64,000 nt of DNA, taken from the NCBI GenBank assembly GCA_014155875.1, contig JACEFZ010014472.1:62001-126000 (forward strand), written 5' to 3'. Made by a program: the position numbers and the translations under genes. Each line of letters opens with the position of its first letter. The stretch's first letter is position 1. This document shows positions 41,183 to 60,028 of this stretch, one piece after another. This DNA comes from Cepaea nemoralis. Its lineage: Eukaryota > Mollusca > Gastropoda > Stylommatophora > Helicidae. Under the pieces are notes generated by a model that saw only the letters and a program-made list of their open reading frames with translations, ran no database searches and was not told the origin of the DNA.

Positions 41183-43271
41183 ATGGAAATATTAAGATTA
41201 ATTATTCTGGAGGAGAAGATCGACAGAGGGTTAGCAATTATCTTGGATCGGCTGCATCGGCAAATATCAAAATATGTTCAACGATTTTGGGCTGTGTCAG
41301 ACAGAGTTCTACTAGTTAAATTAAGCGGCAGACCTTTTAGCATAAACTGTATTCAAATATATCCCCCAACAGGAGAATCCAGTGAAGAAAGTGTAGAGGA
41401 ATTTTATGACATAGACTTTGCTTTAAATAAATGTAAACATTCAGAAATAAACATCATACTAGGTGACTTCAATGCAAAAGCAGGAAATCAAGGTGATGGA
41501 TACACAGTAATAAACCATGGTTTTGGAGAGAGGAACAAAAGAGGAAACAAACATGTAGAATGGGCAAACGTGCAGGAAATGATTGTAGGAAACACATGGT
41601 TTCTTCTTCTTCTTCTTTGCGTTCATCCGGAGTGTTTTTTCAGATGTGATTGCGGTGTGTCTGTTATGCGCCCTTGGGCCGAAACCCGTACGCCAACACA
41701 ACCGGCTTTAGCGTGCTTTTTTTGACCAGGTAGCATTCCTGGGAGACTCTCACTGTTTGCGGTACCGTCCACAACCCAGCTGGCCAAGTTGGAACGGTCG
41801 AAGACAACGGTCGTCCCTCAAAGGAAGGCAGGGACAGTCCATGGCACCATAATTGCAGGGCCGGCACATAGCGCCCTGGTGCTGGGCTCACCGAGGGAAT
41901 CGTCACGTCCTGCTCATGGCTGCTTTAATTACTCACTTCAATATATTGGGCATTTCGTTCGCCCCGGGCCGTTCCCGCACAAACCAGACCGGTCTGCAGA
42001 TGGTGTCCACTCAGCAAGTTTTCGTTCGGACATGTGCTTGTCTTTGTGCCCATCAGAGCTGTTCTAGGCACAACGGACATTCGGAAAACTACCTAGTCAG
42101 AGCTGTTCCGAACAAGAGCGGCATTCGGAAACTAGGTAGCTGTTCCTAGCACGAGGGAAGACTAGTTAGAGCTTTTCCGGTCACGAAAGATATTTCACTC
42201 GGACGTAATTGCGTAGTGCCAATTTTTATTTTTCCGCCCGTAGGCTGGCACTTCCGGCTTCAGCGGGCATTTTTAATGAGGTTAGCCTTCCTCGGGTTTC
42301 GAGACAAGTTAGACTCTTTTTTCGACTTCCACTCAGCACTTTTGCTTCGGGCTGCCACGTAATGGATTCGCAAGCCAGGCGTTCCATTTCGTGTCATCGA
42401 GACAATTTTCGACCTTTGTTTACACTCACTCCTTGAGTACGGTTACAGACTTTCATCGGAACGTGCGTTCGAGGTGTTTTTCCACCTTTTGTACTCGCTC
42501 ACGAGGTAGGCTACATGTGCTGCCGGCTCAGCACCTTACCTCCGTGTGTCTGTGGGCGAGTAACGGCCAAGCTCTCTCATCCGGGGATTCCTCATATCCC
42601 CCAGCTAAGAGCCATCGAACGAGTATCTGCACCAAGCATGTAGCGTGCTCAGCACCTCACCTCAGTTTTGATGTAGGTATATGTCTGCTAGGCTCTCCGT
42701 TCAGCCGAGACGTTCAGCCATACACCTCGGCTGAGAGCCTTAGAGGTTGTATCCGGACAGATATTATTGGCATCGTTTGCCTGATTTAGACTGCTATACT
42801 CAGTCTACCTGCAGAGCAGCAGGTTGTGTCTCTCTTAGTCTGGTTCCCTATCCCATAAGCTGTCCGATATGTAGATTTTCATCCATCGGCAAGCACATGG
42901 GGTCGATGGAACACGCAAGCTCCCACACCACGTCAAGGTGGAGACACATCGGGGGAGACACATGGTTTAGACAACACCCTAGAAGAGTATGGACATGGAG
43001 GAGTCCTGATAGCAGGATTAGAAACCAGGTTGGTTACATTGTGATTAGCAGCAGGTTTCGAAATGAGCTAACAATCGCAAAAACAGTTCTCAGTGCCGAT
43101 TGTTATAGTGACCACAGATTAAATACATGTACATTGAGGGTAAAGTTAAAGAAAGTCAAGTATATAACAGGAAACAGTAAATATGATCTGTGTACATTGA
43201 AAAATGACAAGGAAATACAAAACAAATTCAACATAGAAGTACAGAACAGATTGATATATTGTCTGATCTAG
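41183..43271 (+). pseudogene. LINE endonuclease, split by a 1355-bp insertion
   Basis: Open sequence from about 41183 to the insertion encodes the second half of a LINE endonuclease: RGLAIIL, INCIQIYPPTGESSEE, IILGDFNAKAGNQGD (the Asp-x-Asn motif). After the insertion (41603-42957) it resumes TWFRQHPRRVWTWRSPDSR and VLSADCYSDHRL (the Asp-His motif). Removing the insert with one ACACATGGTTT rejoins NTWFRQ in frame. The first endonuclease motifs are missing. Decayed linker sequence continues to about 43780. It probably belongs to LINE-G. Confidence 0.8.
41603..42957 (-). mobile_element. Unclassified 1355-bp element with (GAA)n tail
   Basis: Inserted in the LINE endonuclease with an 11-bp duplication ACACATGGTTT (41592-41602 and 42958-42968). 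Its minus-strand 3' end is a (GAA)n tail at 41603-41616, so it moved by reverse transcription. It is GC-richer than its surroundings and contains short internal repeats but no recognisable protein. The same 3' end recurs at 62345-62480. Confidence 0.75.
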
Positions 43272-43844
43272 AGATCTAATTTCAAGAAGTGAATGATTCA
43301 ATGGGAAATGTTGAAGAATTCAATCAGCATGGCTGCAGAAACAACTATTCCAGAATTAAAGAAGGTGGGTCGTAAGAAATAGATGACTTCAGAAATTGTA
43401 CAACTAATGGAAACAAGAAGTCTCAACAAGAATAGTCCTGCCTAATTATGAAGACATTCACAGATAAGTCAGAATATTATGTAAGGAGGCAAAATAAGCA
43501 TGGCTTCGGGAAAATTGCATAGACATTGTAAAAACAGCGCAACAGTCAAACTACCAAATTAGTGCACAAATAATTCGGGAACTTACTAATAAAAGAACAA
43601 AACAGAAAGGAGCGGCAGCAGCAGGATATAATAATATGAACTGGAAACAATTAGGTACATTTTGTTCCTGCGAAAAGAAGAGACATACTAAAACCAGACA
43701 CAATGCACATTCACATACCTTACAAGTTAAAGAAAATCCATCGTACACATGTGAGAAACAACGTGTGACTTATCACAACAAAAAGACAGAATTAATCAAT
43801 AACTATATAAAATGAATATAATAAAATAACAAACATAAGTACAG
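43272..43844 (+). pseudogene. LINE linker relic
   Basis: This continues the LINE after the endonuclease. It includes a TIPELKKVGRKK-like stretch and ETRSLNK-type sequence with many stops. Too decayed for domain calls. Confidence 0.4.
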
Positions 43845-45095
43845 TAGGACAACAAAGGACGGCCGACGTTTCGATTCTAAGAATCTTTGTCAAGAACAGG
43901 ACAACACAAATAGATAAAACAACGAATGACAAAACAACAAAATAACGCAACTACTCGCAGAAATGGCGGTTTGTGCTGGTTGAGAAGGCACTCTTTGGCT
44001 GCAGAGTTTAAGTATAGTTAGATTGCCAGAGGGCTAGATAGGGTTTGTGTCGCCAAAAAAAAAAGAAAAGCAAATGCGAACAGTCGGATATGAATATAGA
44101 CAGTTAGGTGTGAACATATGGGGGAGGACAGCATAGTTATAAACAGTGTAAACAGTTGGATATGTATAGACGGAGGCGTGTGAACAGTTGGATATGAATG
44201 TATAGAGGAAGATGGCACTGTTATACAGTGGCGTCCACAACGGTTTTGATACCTGGTTGGATGGACGCATCCCAGAGAGTTTATTAATTTGCTTTCAATT
44301 TTTAGCCTAATGGAACTGTTGGAGAAGCAAGGTTTCAATGCAGTGACACATACATCGTCGACCGCATTATGGTTGGAAGAATTAAAATGGTTGGGGACAG
44401 GTTTGTCAGCACCCTGGTTAATATCTCTGAGGTGTTTCCTAAAACGGTCGGCAAGGCGTCTGCCAGTTGACCAATGTATTTCATGTCACATCGTTTGCAG
44501 ATGATAACATATATCAGATTGCGGTATGTGCAAGTAAAATAATCTTTCAAGGAGAAGGTGCCTAGGGGGAATGAATCGCCGGTGTCTGAACAACGTATGG
44601 GCATGTCAGACAGCTCTTACAGTGGCATTTGAATGTGCCCACAGATGAAGTATCTGTGGGGAGGCGACTATGCACAAGGTGGTCTCTGAGGCTCTGGTTT
44701 CGGTGGAAAATTACCCTAGGGACATTAGAGAGTACCTCACGAATCGCCGGATCGGATTCCAGGATAGGCCAGTATCGGAGAAAAATGTGCTTGATGGCAT
44801 ATGCATGTCGATGGAAGATAAGGATAAGCTTAGATTCATTGTAAGGAGGTCGCATTTGTTGGACAAGGGACATTTAACGAGAGACTTGGGTTATACGACA
44901 GAAAGCTGTTGACAAGATGTTCTCTGGGTAGGCCCGTCTGCGGAAAAAGTCAAGCATTGCATGGTCTTTCTCGGGGAAGTCACTATCATCCTGACAGATG
45001 CGACGAAGACGGACATGCATAGGAGGAAACCGCGAGCATCCCATCCCAAAAGCTGCAAAGATTCCATCCCATATTCCCAGCTACTCTGTGAAGAT
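43845..45095 (-). pseudogene. Penelope-like element, C-terminal part with GIY-YIG endonuclease
   Basis: On the minus strand an RT C-terminus (DFPEKDHAMLDFFRRRAYP, then YNESKLILIFHRHAYAIKH, NQSLRDHLVHSRLPT, GTFKCHCKSCLTCP) is followed by a GIY-YIG nuclease core, LIYVIICKRCDMKYIGQ, and then in shifted frames the LKIESKLINSLG helix. This RT plus GIY-YIG order is the Penelope-like retroelement architecture. Frameshifts near 44570 and 44400 and a stop near 44875 inactivate it. The RT palm is not present. The 3' flank carries a hammerhead-like relic. Confidence 0.8.
43861..43897 (-). other. Degenerate hammerhead-like fold at the Penelope 3' end
   Basis: On the minus strand a perfect stem II (GATTC-TTA-GAATC) is followed by GAAA, a small stem III (ACG/CGT) and a GTC triplet, but the core reads TTGACAAA where CTGANGA is required. 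Stem I does not pair. It is likely a dead hammerhead; Penelope-like elements are known to carry them. Confidence 0.4.
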
Positions 45096-45125
45096 ATCAC
45101 TGGCGGCAGTGGTCTTGGGGAGCGG

Positions 45126-45172
45126 GGGATGGGGGGGGGGGGGGGGGGTGGGGGGGGGGACATGGGGGAGAA
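45126..45172. repeat. Poly-G tract
   Basis: Runs of G with three interruptions; potential G-quadruplex. Confidence 0.9.
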
Positions 45173-45694
45173 TGTTAGAAAGACTACATGGCTGAATAGA
45201 CAAGGGCACTTGGTATGATAATTGGCAACACCATCTTTCAGAAACATGCCAAAACTTTTGAAATCAGAAAGAATTACATTCATAGTTTGCACAGTGTGCT
45301 ATATATCCATGTTGCTCTGTGTACACAACTTATCATTTTCTTCTCCTCTGTCTGTAGTTTAAGCTTACACTTGCATGATATGAGTAGTTTCTAGCTTTCA
45401 ACTTACATCCGATTAACATAACTCGATCTGATATGGATATATCGCAGTACATTCAGATCGCCACCGGACGAAGAAGTTTTTAAATTTCCGCTTGGCGGCG
45501 TTCTGGTCAACTAAACTGTAATTAAACATGATATGCAATTTATCTGGATTGAACATTTATTGTTTATCACATGCTCTGTTTTCTGTCAACTAAACATTCT
45601 AATGTGGAATAGAAAAGCAACATTTCGCAATGCATTTGCGATTGTGTGGATGCAATAAATTATATGTCCATGTGAGTGACAATACGGATTTCAA

Positions 45695-53221
<7,527 letters not shown>

Positions 53222-54132
53222 GGTATCTCTTAGTGATTTCTCACCTCTGCTGCTTTACATAAAATAATGGATATTGTAACTGACGATATTTATGTCCGTC
53301 TGGATTACTGTGTAGCAGTGGAATTCGTAAGGCTGGAACGATTGACTGGCACAACCATTTTCATGTGTTTGGGATCTCTACGAGGAGTAGATTATAGTTT
53401 CACTTACCCGTGTTCCATGTCAATACATCATTAACAAATTACGAAGAATATTACTTGGGAAGTAAATAATTGATAATATTGACCGCGAACACAAAGAAAC
53501 GCCATGAGGTGAAAAAAAAATATTACACTCTCCACCCTCCCTTTCTGAATTACCGAGAAATAATTATTATGTTGACTATACCTTTTAAACCACGTATTTG
53601 AAAATTGCTAAGCTCTGTCTGTGTGTATGCACGTCTTGTGTTCCTGCGAATAATTGCATAGAAAGACAAAGATAATAATGTATAGTGACATATTATCAGT
53701 GTTAATTATAATGAAAGTGTAGGTGCCTTGCTAATCTGTCGGAAAGGAAATAACAGTAAACCATACACCAACAACGTAATTACAGAGCACATACCCGAGC
53801 ACATAATAATGGTAGAACTGGTGACATTAATATGTGGTCAGTCACTATTCAACGATATACTTAATTGAATAAAATATACATTTAATATGTCGAAATATAA
53901 TGCTAGTCTCCGGTCGGCCGACACAACCCCAAAATTCATGGACCCTTCTGCGTCTCCACTCTCAGAGATCGTGGTGCATATAATCCTCATGAAATGTAAG
54001 ACCTACATTAGTTAATGTGGGGTAAGATCTATGTTTCTTTGTGAATCAGGAAAATAGTGTAGGCAGAACACGCAAAGATCATATGGACTCACCAAACATC
54101 CACTAGAGAACCGAGAGGGAGGTGAATATTCG
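53222..54132. other. Upstream flank of GPCR gene 2
   Basis: Matches the upstream flank of gene 1 in reverse, so it should contain the promoter. No TATA box or other element can be assigned with confidence. Confidence 0.4.
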
Positions 54133-54149
54133 CCCTATGAATATGAAGC

Positions 54150-54560
54150 TTGTTTATGCTAGCAAATGTAGGTTGTAATGCTATTTATTTTGGCAAATGT
54201 AAGGCGTAATGTTGTGTAATTATGGCAAGAGTATGGGGTAATGAACATTTATGTTGACAAGTATAGGTGGTAATTTAGTTTAGTATTGGCTAATGCTAGG
54301 TGGCAATGTTGTGTATGTTAGCAAGTGTAGATCCTAATGTCGTTTCTAGTTGGCATGTGTAGGGGTAACGTTGTTTATGTTGGATGTGTATGTGGTAATG
54401 TTATTTATGCTAGTAAGTGTAGGGGGCAATGTTGTTTATGTTGGGATGTGTATTTGGTAATGATGATTATGATGACAAGTGTAGGTGGTAATGTTGTTTA
54501 TAAAGCATGTGTAGGGGGTAATGGTGTTACTGTTGGTAAGTTTAGGTGGTAATGTTGTTT
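54150..54560 (+). repeat. Degenerate ~31-bp minisatellite, block 1
   Basis: Repeats built on GTAATGTTGTTTATGTTGG followed by CAAGTGTAGGTG, variable in length (30-34 bp). Other blocks lie at 57527-57595 and 59465-59900. Confidence 0.85.
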
Positions 54561-55234
54561 ATTTGAATAACGAAGACACAAACAATAGATTGCACGATTT
54601 ATTGCCTGGCATATTTCGCTGCATCTCGTCAGGTACATACTGCAGAAATCCCACAACTTACGTGAATTAATTAGATAAATCCTTCACACTGAAATATACA
54701 CATGTTCGCACAGTAATGTCGATTGTCTACCACGGTAATTTTAAACTGACTAACATGTCTTTCTGCTTACACAAGGACGGTTTACGAAGGTTGATTAGTA
54801 TAGCTTCAGCAAACTTTAACAATCGACTACTTTGTGTGTTGAACAACACACGGAAGGCACTGTCTCTTTAAACCACGTGGCCACTCTCGAGCACATGTCT
54901 CCCGACGGGAGTGGTCACGTGGTTGAAAGAGACAGTGCCTTCCGTGTGTTGTTCATCACACAAAGTAGTCGATTGTTAAAGTTTGCTGAAGCTATAATAA
55001 TCAACCTTCGTAAACCGTCCTTGTGTAAGCAGAAAGACATGTTAGTCAGTTTAAAATTACCGTGGTAGACAATCGACATTACTGTGCGAACATGTGTATA
55101 TTTCAGTTTGAAGGATTTATCTAATTAATTCACGTAAGTTGTGTGATTTCTGCAGTATGTACCTGACGAGATGCAGCGAAATATGCCAGGCAATAAATCG
55201 TGCAATCTATTGTTTGTGTCTTCGTTATTCAAAT
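54561..55234. mobile_element. 674-bp foldback element (near-perfect palindrome)
   Basis: The left arm 54561-54886 is the near-exact reverse complement of the right arm 54910-55234, with a loop of about 22 bases. Both termini read ATTTGAATAACGAAGACAC inward. Only scattered mismatches are seen over about 325 bp. It interrupts the 31-bp minisatellite. No protein is encoded; it looks like a foldback or MITE-type non-autonomous element. Open frames through it are artefacts. Confidence 0.9.
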
Positions 55235-55284
55235 TCATCACGGGAAAACATTGTTTTGAATGTTGTTTATGTTGGCAACTGTAG

Positions 55285-57525
55285 GTTGCAATATATTTCG
55301 ACGTCTAACCTCCGTAATATAGCGAAAATCGACCTTAGGTCCCACCCAGCCAGCTGCAGAGGGACCATGTTTATGTTGGTATGTCCGGCTTCCTAGTAGG
55401 GTGCGGCGCCGTGAACTTGCAACGGGGAAGGAACACGGCAACGGAGACGTATGGAGGCGACAGAGGCCGTGGCGTGGATGAGGCTGGCATCCCACGACCA
55501 CAAGTGCCAAGGGGCAGGCACAGTCTGCACGGGCTCTCCCCACCGAGGGAGGGAAGGCTTGAGAGTGGACAAGGTAACAGCAAAGGGACAAGCGTAACAT
55601 CAGGGATAACAAGTGTGACCGAATATCTCCACGGCAGGGTCAGACGTCCGGACTCATGACCCGACCCGGACGGGACCGCCCTCAGAGAGTATTAAGAACT
55701 TAATGGTCCGAAATGTGTGGGGAAGGGGTTGGCTTCGGACGATCAGAAGCCCCTTGCCGTGCTTGCTGTGCGTCGGAGTTCTTACGATTAACGTGGTGGC
55801 TGGACCACCAGACATGCCCGGAGAGACGGAATGCTGCTGCGGCTGCTAAGCACAATAGTAAACTTCCCCACCGGTGAGCGTTTCACCGTTGAGGTCGACA
55901 GCGGACGGGGCTGATTACCCCAAGCACTGTATAAACCTCATTATCAATCAAATATGGAAGGACAACGTAATGATAGATACCCCCAGCATCTTGCGAAAGC
56001 GGAGACAATGAAGGATCCATTGGCGACCACACGGAGACGTCACGGACCATCCAATCAGCCATGAGCTTAGACCAACGGCCGTTGGGCTATCCATGCGTTT
56101 GTGGTAGGAGCTTCGAATCCTTCCGTGGAATGAGAATTCACGCTTGACGGAAGAAGTGCGAGAGTGCGTCACAGGAGGTACAACAGCGCAGTCCTGAAAG
56201 GGATGATAAGACGAAAGAGCATGTCAGTCAGGGCGAACCCCACAGACCTGATAATACTCAAGTCGTCTGTGACGTACCCGAGCAACCTTCCGAAAGGGTG
56301 AAGATCAAGTTCCCTGATGCCACCAGGAAGGATGAGTGGGTGTCATTAGGCGCAACGTTGTCCCGTGTTTTAGAAGAGGAGCTAAAACACATATCCCTTG
56401 AAGAGAAATTGATAAAGTTCGGAGAAATTGTCTACCTCCACTCGCTGATTCAGTTTGGTTGCAGTGAGAGGAGGGAAGCAGGTCTGCCGCAGAAGACCAG
56501 GCGGCAGAGACTGCTGGAGGAGGTGAGGAAACAGAAGAATACCGCTCGGAGACGGTGGAAAGCTGCAGAAGAGCATGAGAAAGAGGGCATGCATCAGGTA
56601 TGGCAACATCTAAAAGCCAGGCACAATGCCCTGTCCCGAGGGGAAAGGTTTTGCAGAAACAGGCGGAAAATCCGGAAGGAACGTGAGAGGTTCTTCCGGG
56701 AACCATACGAGTTTGCACGAGGCTTGTTCGAGCAGCCGCGATCCGGCGTCCTCGATGTCAGCAAAGAGGAATTGGAGAACCACCTCGTGACAACGTAATC
56801 CGATGCCCAACGGAACGTCCAACTCGGAGCGATAGAGTGGCTCAAAAGCCCGGCAGAATCAATGGTGGAGTTCAATGCCAGGCCCTCTGATGTGGAGCTA
56901 GGTGGTTGCGGTAGTGAAGAAAGCGAGAGGCAAATCAGCACCGGGGCCCAACGGTGTGCCTTATACAGATATAAAAGATGCCCGAATGTCCTTATGAAGC
57001 ATCACCGGATACTGAATTCCGCGTGGAAGCAGAAGCATGTCAGCACGGAGTGTAAGACGGCCAACGGAATCTACATTCCAAAAAAAAACTCTGCCGGCAT
57101 TACCCAATTCACGCCGATCTCTCTTCTGAACGTTGAGGGGAAGATATTCTTCTCGATCATGGCCAATCGGATCACGAGGTACTTGACGGGGAACAAGTAC
57201 ATCGAGACAGCGGTTTAAACAGGGGGGCTACCCGGAGTCCCGAGCTGTCTCGAGCACAGTACCATGATCTTTGATGCTATCCAGAGTGCGAACTTTACAA
57301 CGTCTCGTGTCAGTGCTTTAGCCCTTCCTCCGAACGTGGGTGGCAAGTCCCAATGCAGTCAATCACGCAAATGTCGGCCGATGTCCAACCTCCGTAATAT
57401 AGCGATAATCGACGGGACCTCCCCCAGAGAGTATTAAGAAATTAATGGTCCAAAATGCTTGCGGAAGGGGGTTTCTTCTGACTATCAGAAGCCTCCTGCT
57501 CCGCGTCGGAGATCTTACGATTATG
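55285..57525 (+). mobile_element. R2-type LINE remnant with terminal direct repeats
   Basis: This element lies within the 31-bp minisatellite. It begins with a ~500-bp segment (55299-55800). Parts of that segment (CTAACCTCCGTAATATAGCG, and AGAGTATTAAGAACTTAATG through TCTTACGATTA) recur, shortened, at 57375-57522. The coding remnant lies between (56061-57297). Confidence 0.7.
56061..57297 (+). pseudogene. R2/NeSL-like LINE ORF: zinc finger and RT N-terminus
   Basis: One continuous frame with three in-frame stops (TGA 56145, TAA 56796, TAA 57216). It begins at an in-frame ATG (56061) and runs into a CCHC-type finger YPCVCGRSFESFRGMRIH plus KKC (56088-56159). Next come a basic linker (KTRRQRLLEEVRKQKN), EQPRSGVLDVSKEELENHL, LYRYKRCPNVLMKHHRIL, NGIYIPKKNSAGITQFTPIS, LLNVEGKIFFSIMANRI and GVPSCLEHSTMIFDAIQSAN. 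This block order is that of R2-like LINEs with N-terminal fingers. Sequence after the first RT blocks, including the catalytic box and the restriction-like endonuclease, is deleted. Confidence 0.8.
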
Positions 57526-57526
57526 T

Positions 57527-57595
57527 TAGCAATGTAGGTGGTATTGGTGTTTGCTTTAGCATGTTTAAGTGGTAATGTTGTTTATGTTCGCAAAC
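57527..57595 (+). repeat. ~31-bp minisatellite, block 2
   Basis: Two to three degenerate units between the R2-like element and repeat R1. Confidence 0.75.
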
Positions 57596-57614
57596 AAAAA
57601 GTCGCTTAAAGGTC

Positions 57615-57770
57615 GACAGGGTCGACTTCATTGCACCGGGTTTTTATCCCATTTGGCTCGGTTTCTTTCCGCAGCGCGGAAAGCGTCGCACAAAGCACTA
57701 ACTCCGTAGCTCTAGCGACGACCCACAGAAGTCTTCGAAATATTTCACTCGTGAACCGAAATTGTGAAGC
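57615..57770 (-). repeat. Dispersed repeat R1, copy 2
   Basis: Reverse-complement match to 1777-1928, directly upstream of LINE-E copy 1. Confidence 0.6.
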
Positions 57771-57779
57771 TCCAAGTAA

Positions 57780-59380
57780 CATTTTCCCACAGGAAGAGGT
57801 TCTAACATGCGAACCACAAATTGAAGAACCTACATTTGAAGAAATCCTATATGTAATCACACGACTTAAAAACAATAAGGCAACTGGGACTGATGGAATT
57901 GCTGCTGAATTTATAAAGGCAGGTGGCCATGCATTACATCTAAAGCTATACGAACTAATAATAAAAATCTGGAGGACAGAAGAATTACCCCATGACTGGA
58001 AAGAGTCATTATTGATACCTATCTTTAAGAAAGGAGACAAGTTCCAAAGTGGAAATTATAGAGGAATATCACTACTGTCCACAAGCTATAAGATACTATC
58101 CGCAGTATTACTAAATAGACTAAAACCATATTCAGAAGACATATTAGGTGACTACCAGGCGGGTTTTTAGACAAAACAGATCAACAATAGATCAGATATT
58201 TATCTTACGACAAATAGCCGAGAAACATTGGGAATATAAAAGAGATCTCCATAACATTTTTGTGGATTTTAAAAAGGCTTATGATAGTGTCCATAGGAAT
58301 AGTCTATGGAATGCTATGCAGGAATTTGGAATACCAAGGAAGTTAATCAACATGACCAGACTATGCATAAAAGATACTTATAATATAGTAACATATAAAG
58401 GCAGGAAATCAGACCCCTTCCAAATAACATCTGGCTTGAAACAGGGTGATGCACTATCGCCGCTACTCTTCAATCTGGCTCTAGAGAAAGTTGTAAGGAA
58501 GGTAAAGGAGGAATGTGATATTGGAGGAACATCCAAGCTGCTTGGTAATGCAGATGATATAGATATTATAGGGCAAAGTGAACAAAAGACATTGGAAATA
58601 TTGACTCACTTAAAGGGAAAAGCCCAACAGATGGGGCTGGTTATCAACCAAGATAAAACAGAATATATGGTAATTTCAAGAGACGGAATGGCTAGAAACT
58701 CTGGCCACATACAAATAGATAATATGACCATTAAAAGAACGGAAACATACAAATACCTGGGTACAATCTTCAACTGCTCCAACATCATAAGGGAAGAAAT
58801 ACAAACTAGAATCAACTCTGGAAATAAGATATACTATGCACTACAACATCTACTAAAATCAAAGGCGCTATCTCGTAACACCAAAATCACAATATACAAA
58901 ACACTGATCAGACCAGTTGTGCTGTATGGCTCTGAAACCTGGAGTACAACGAAAGGAGACGAAGCCTTGTTACAAACCTTTGAGAACAAAATTTTAAGAC
59001 GCATCTTTGGACCCATTAGGGATACACAAAGTGGAGAGTGGAAAAGAAGAAGTAACAAAGACATTTATGATCTGTTTAAGTCCCCGCTAATCACTGGTAT
59101 CATGAAGGCTAATAGACTACAATGGCTGGGGCATATAGAAAGAATGGAAGATAATAGGGAAACAAAACTCGCTTACACTCAGGAAATAAATGACCGTAGA
59201 CCCCGAGGTAGACCAAGAAGGCGGTGGAGAGATAATACATGTACAGACCTACAAGCACTTGGAATCAACGACTGGCAAGAGAAGGTCCACCAGAGAGACG
59301 AATGGAGACGGATTGTATTTGCAGCAAAGAACCTCAATGGCTCGGAACGCTGAAGAAGAAGAAGAAGAAGAAGAAGTGAA
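57780..59380 (+). pseudogene. LINE-E copy 1: near-complete RT, one frameshift
   Basis: Encodes LKNNKATGTDGIAAEFIKAG, KKGDKFQSGNYRGISLLSTS, and YQAGF, where one extra T near 58164 shifts the frame. It continues FRQNRSTIDQIFILRQI, FVDFKKAYDSVHRN (motif A), SGLKQGDALSPLLFNLALEK, the motif C region LLGNADDIDIIGQ, YKYLGTIFNCS and RWLRDN-type connector, ending in SER and a (GAA)n tail at 59352-59376. The first residue of the YADD box is Asn, otherwise both catalytic Asp are kept. The upstream endonuclease is absent. Nearly identical to the fragment at 31394-31895. Confidence 0.9.
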
Positions 59381-59464
59381 CCGAAGGACGCGACTAGGAA
59401 CCGAACCCACAACCTTCGGAGCCCGAGTCAAACAGCTTGACCACTTCGCCACGGAGACCTCCCT

Positions 59465-59900
59465 ATGTGGCAAATGTAGGGTTAATATTATTTATGTTGG
59501 CAAATGTAGGGTTAATATTATTTATGTTGGCAAATGTAGGGTTAATATTATTTATGTTGGCAAATGTAGGTGGTAATGTTGTTTATTTTTTGAATTAAAG
59601 TTGGCAATGTCGTTTATGTTGGCAAGTGTATGGGGTTAATGTTATCCAGGTAGGCAATTGTAGGGGGTAATGTTAATAATAATGGTAAGTGTAGGAGTAA
59701 TGATGTTTATGTTGGTATGTGTATGTGGTAATGTTGGTAAGTGTAGGAGTAATGATGTTTATGTTGGTATGTGTATGCGGTAATGTTGGTAAGTGTAGGA
59801 GTAATGATGTTTATGTTGGTATGTGTATGTGGTAATGCTGTGTATGTTGGCAAGTGTAGGTATTAATGTTGTTTATAAAGCAAGTGTGTAGGGTAATGTT
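59465..59900 (+). repeat. ~31-bp minisatellite, block 3
   Basis: At least a dozen units. The first four (GGCAAATGTAGGGTTAATAT then TATTTATGTT) are almost identical, and a higher-order ~60-bp pattern recurs at 59690-59850. Confidence 0.88.
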
Positions 59901-60028
59901 GTTAATGCATCACTTTCTAAATGTAACAGCTTGATTGAGTGAGGCAGCTGATAGAGTGAGGCCAAATACTAGTCACAAGAAACTTGCTACTGGGCAACAG
60001 CTGGTTCTCAGATTTACATTGCCCAGGC

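Noticed and set aside
41789..42789. Several overlapping open frames of 75-132 codons
   Set aside because: They lie inside the GAA-tailed insertion, occur on both strands and show no known domain; explained by its higher GC content.
45129..45292. Proline-rich open frame (poly-Pro)
   Set aside because: Produced by the poly-G tract read on the minus strand.
54832..55068. 78-codon open frame inside the foldback element
   Set aside because: It lies across the palindrome and has no independent support.
54561..55234. Hammerhead-like core CTGACGAGATGCAGCGAAA in both arms of the foldback element
   Set aside because: Stem II cannot pair properly, no stem I partner exists on the other side and stem III fails, so it is not a hammerhead despite the matching core letters.
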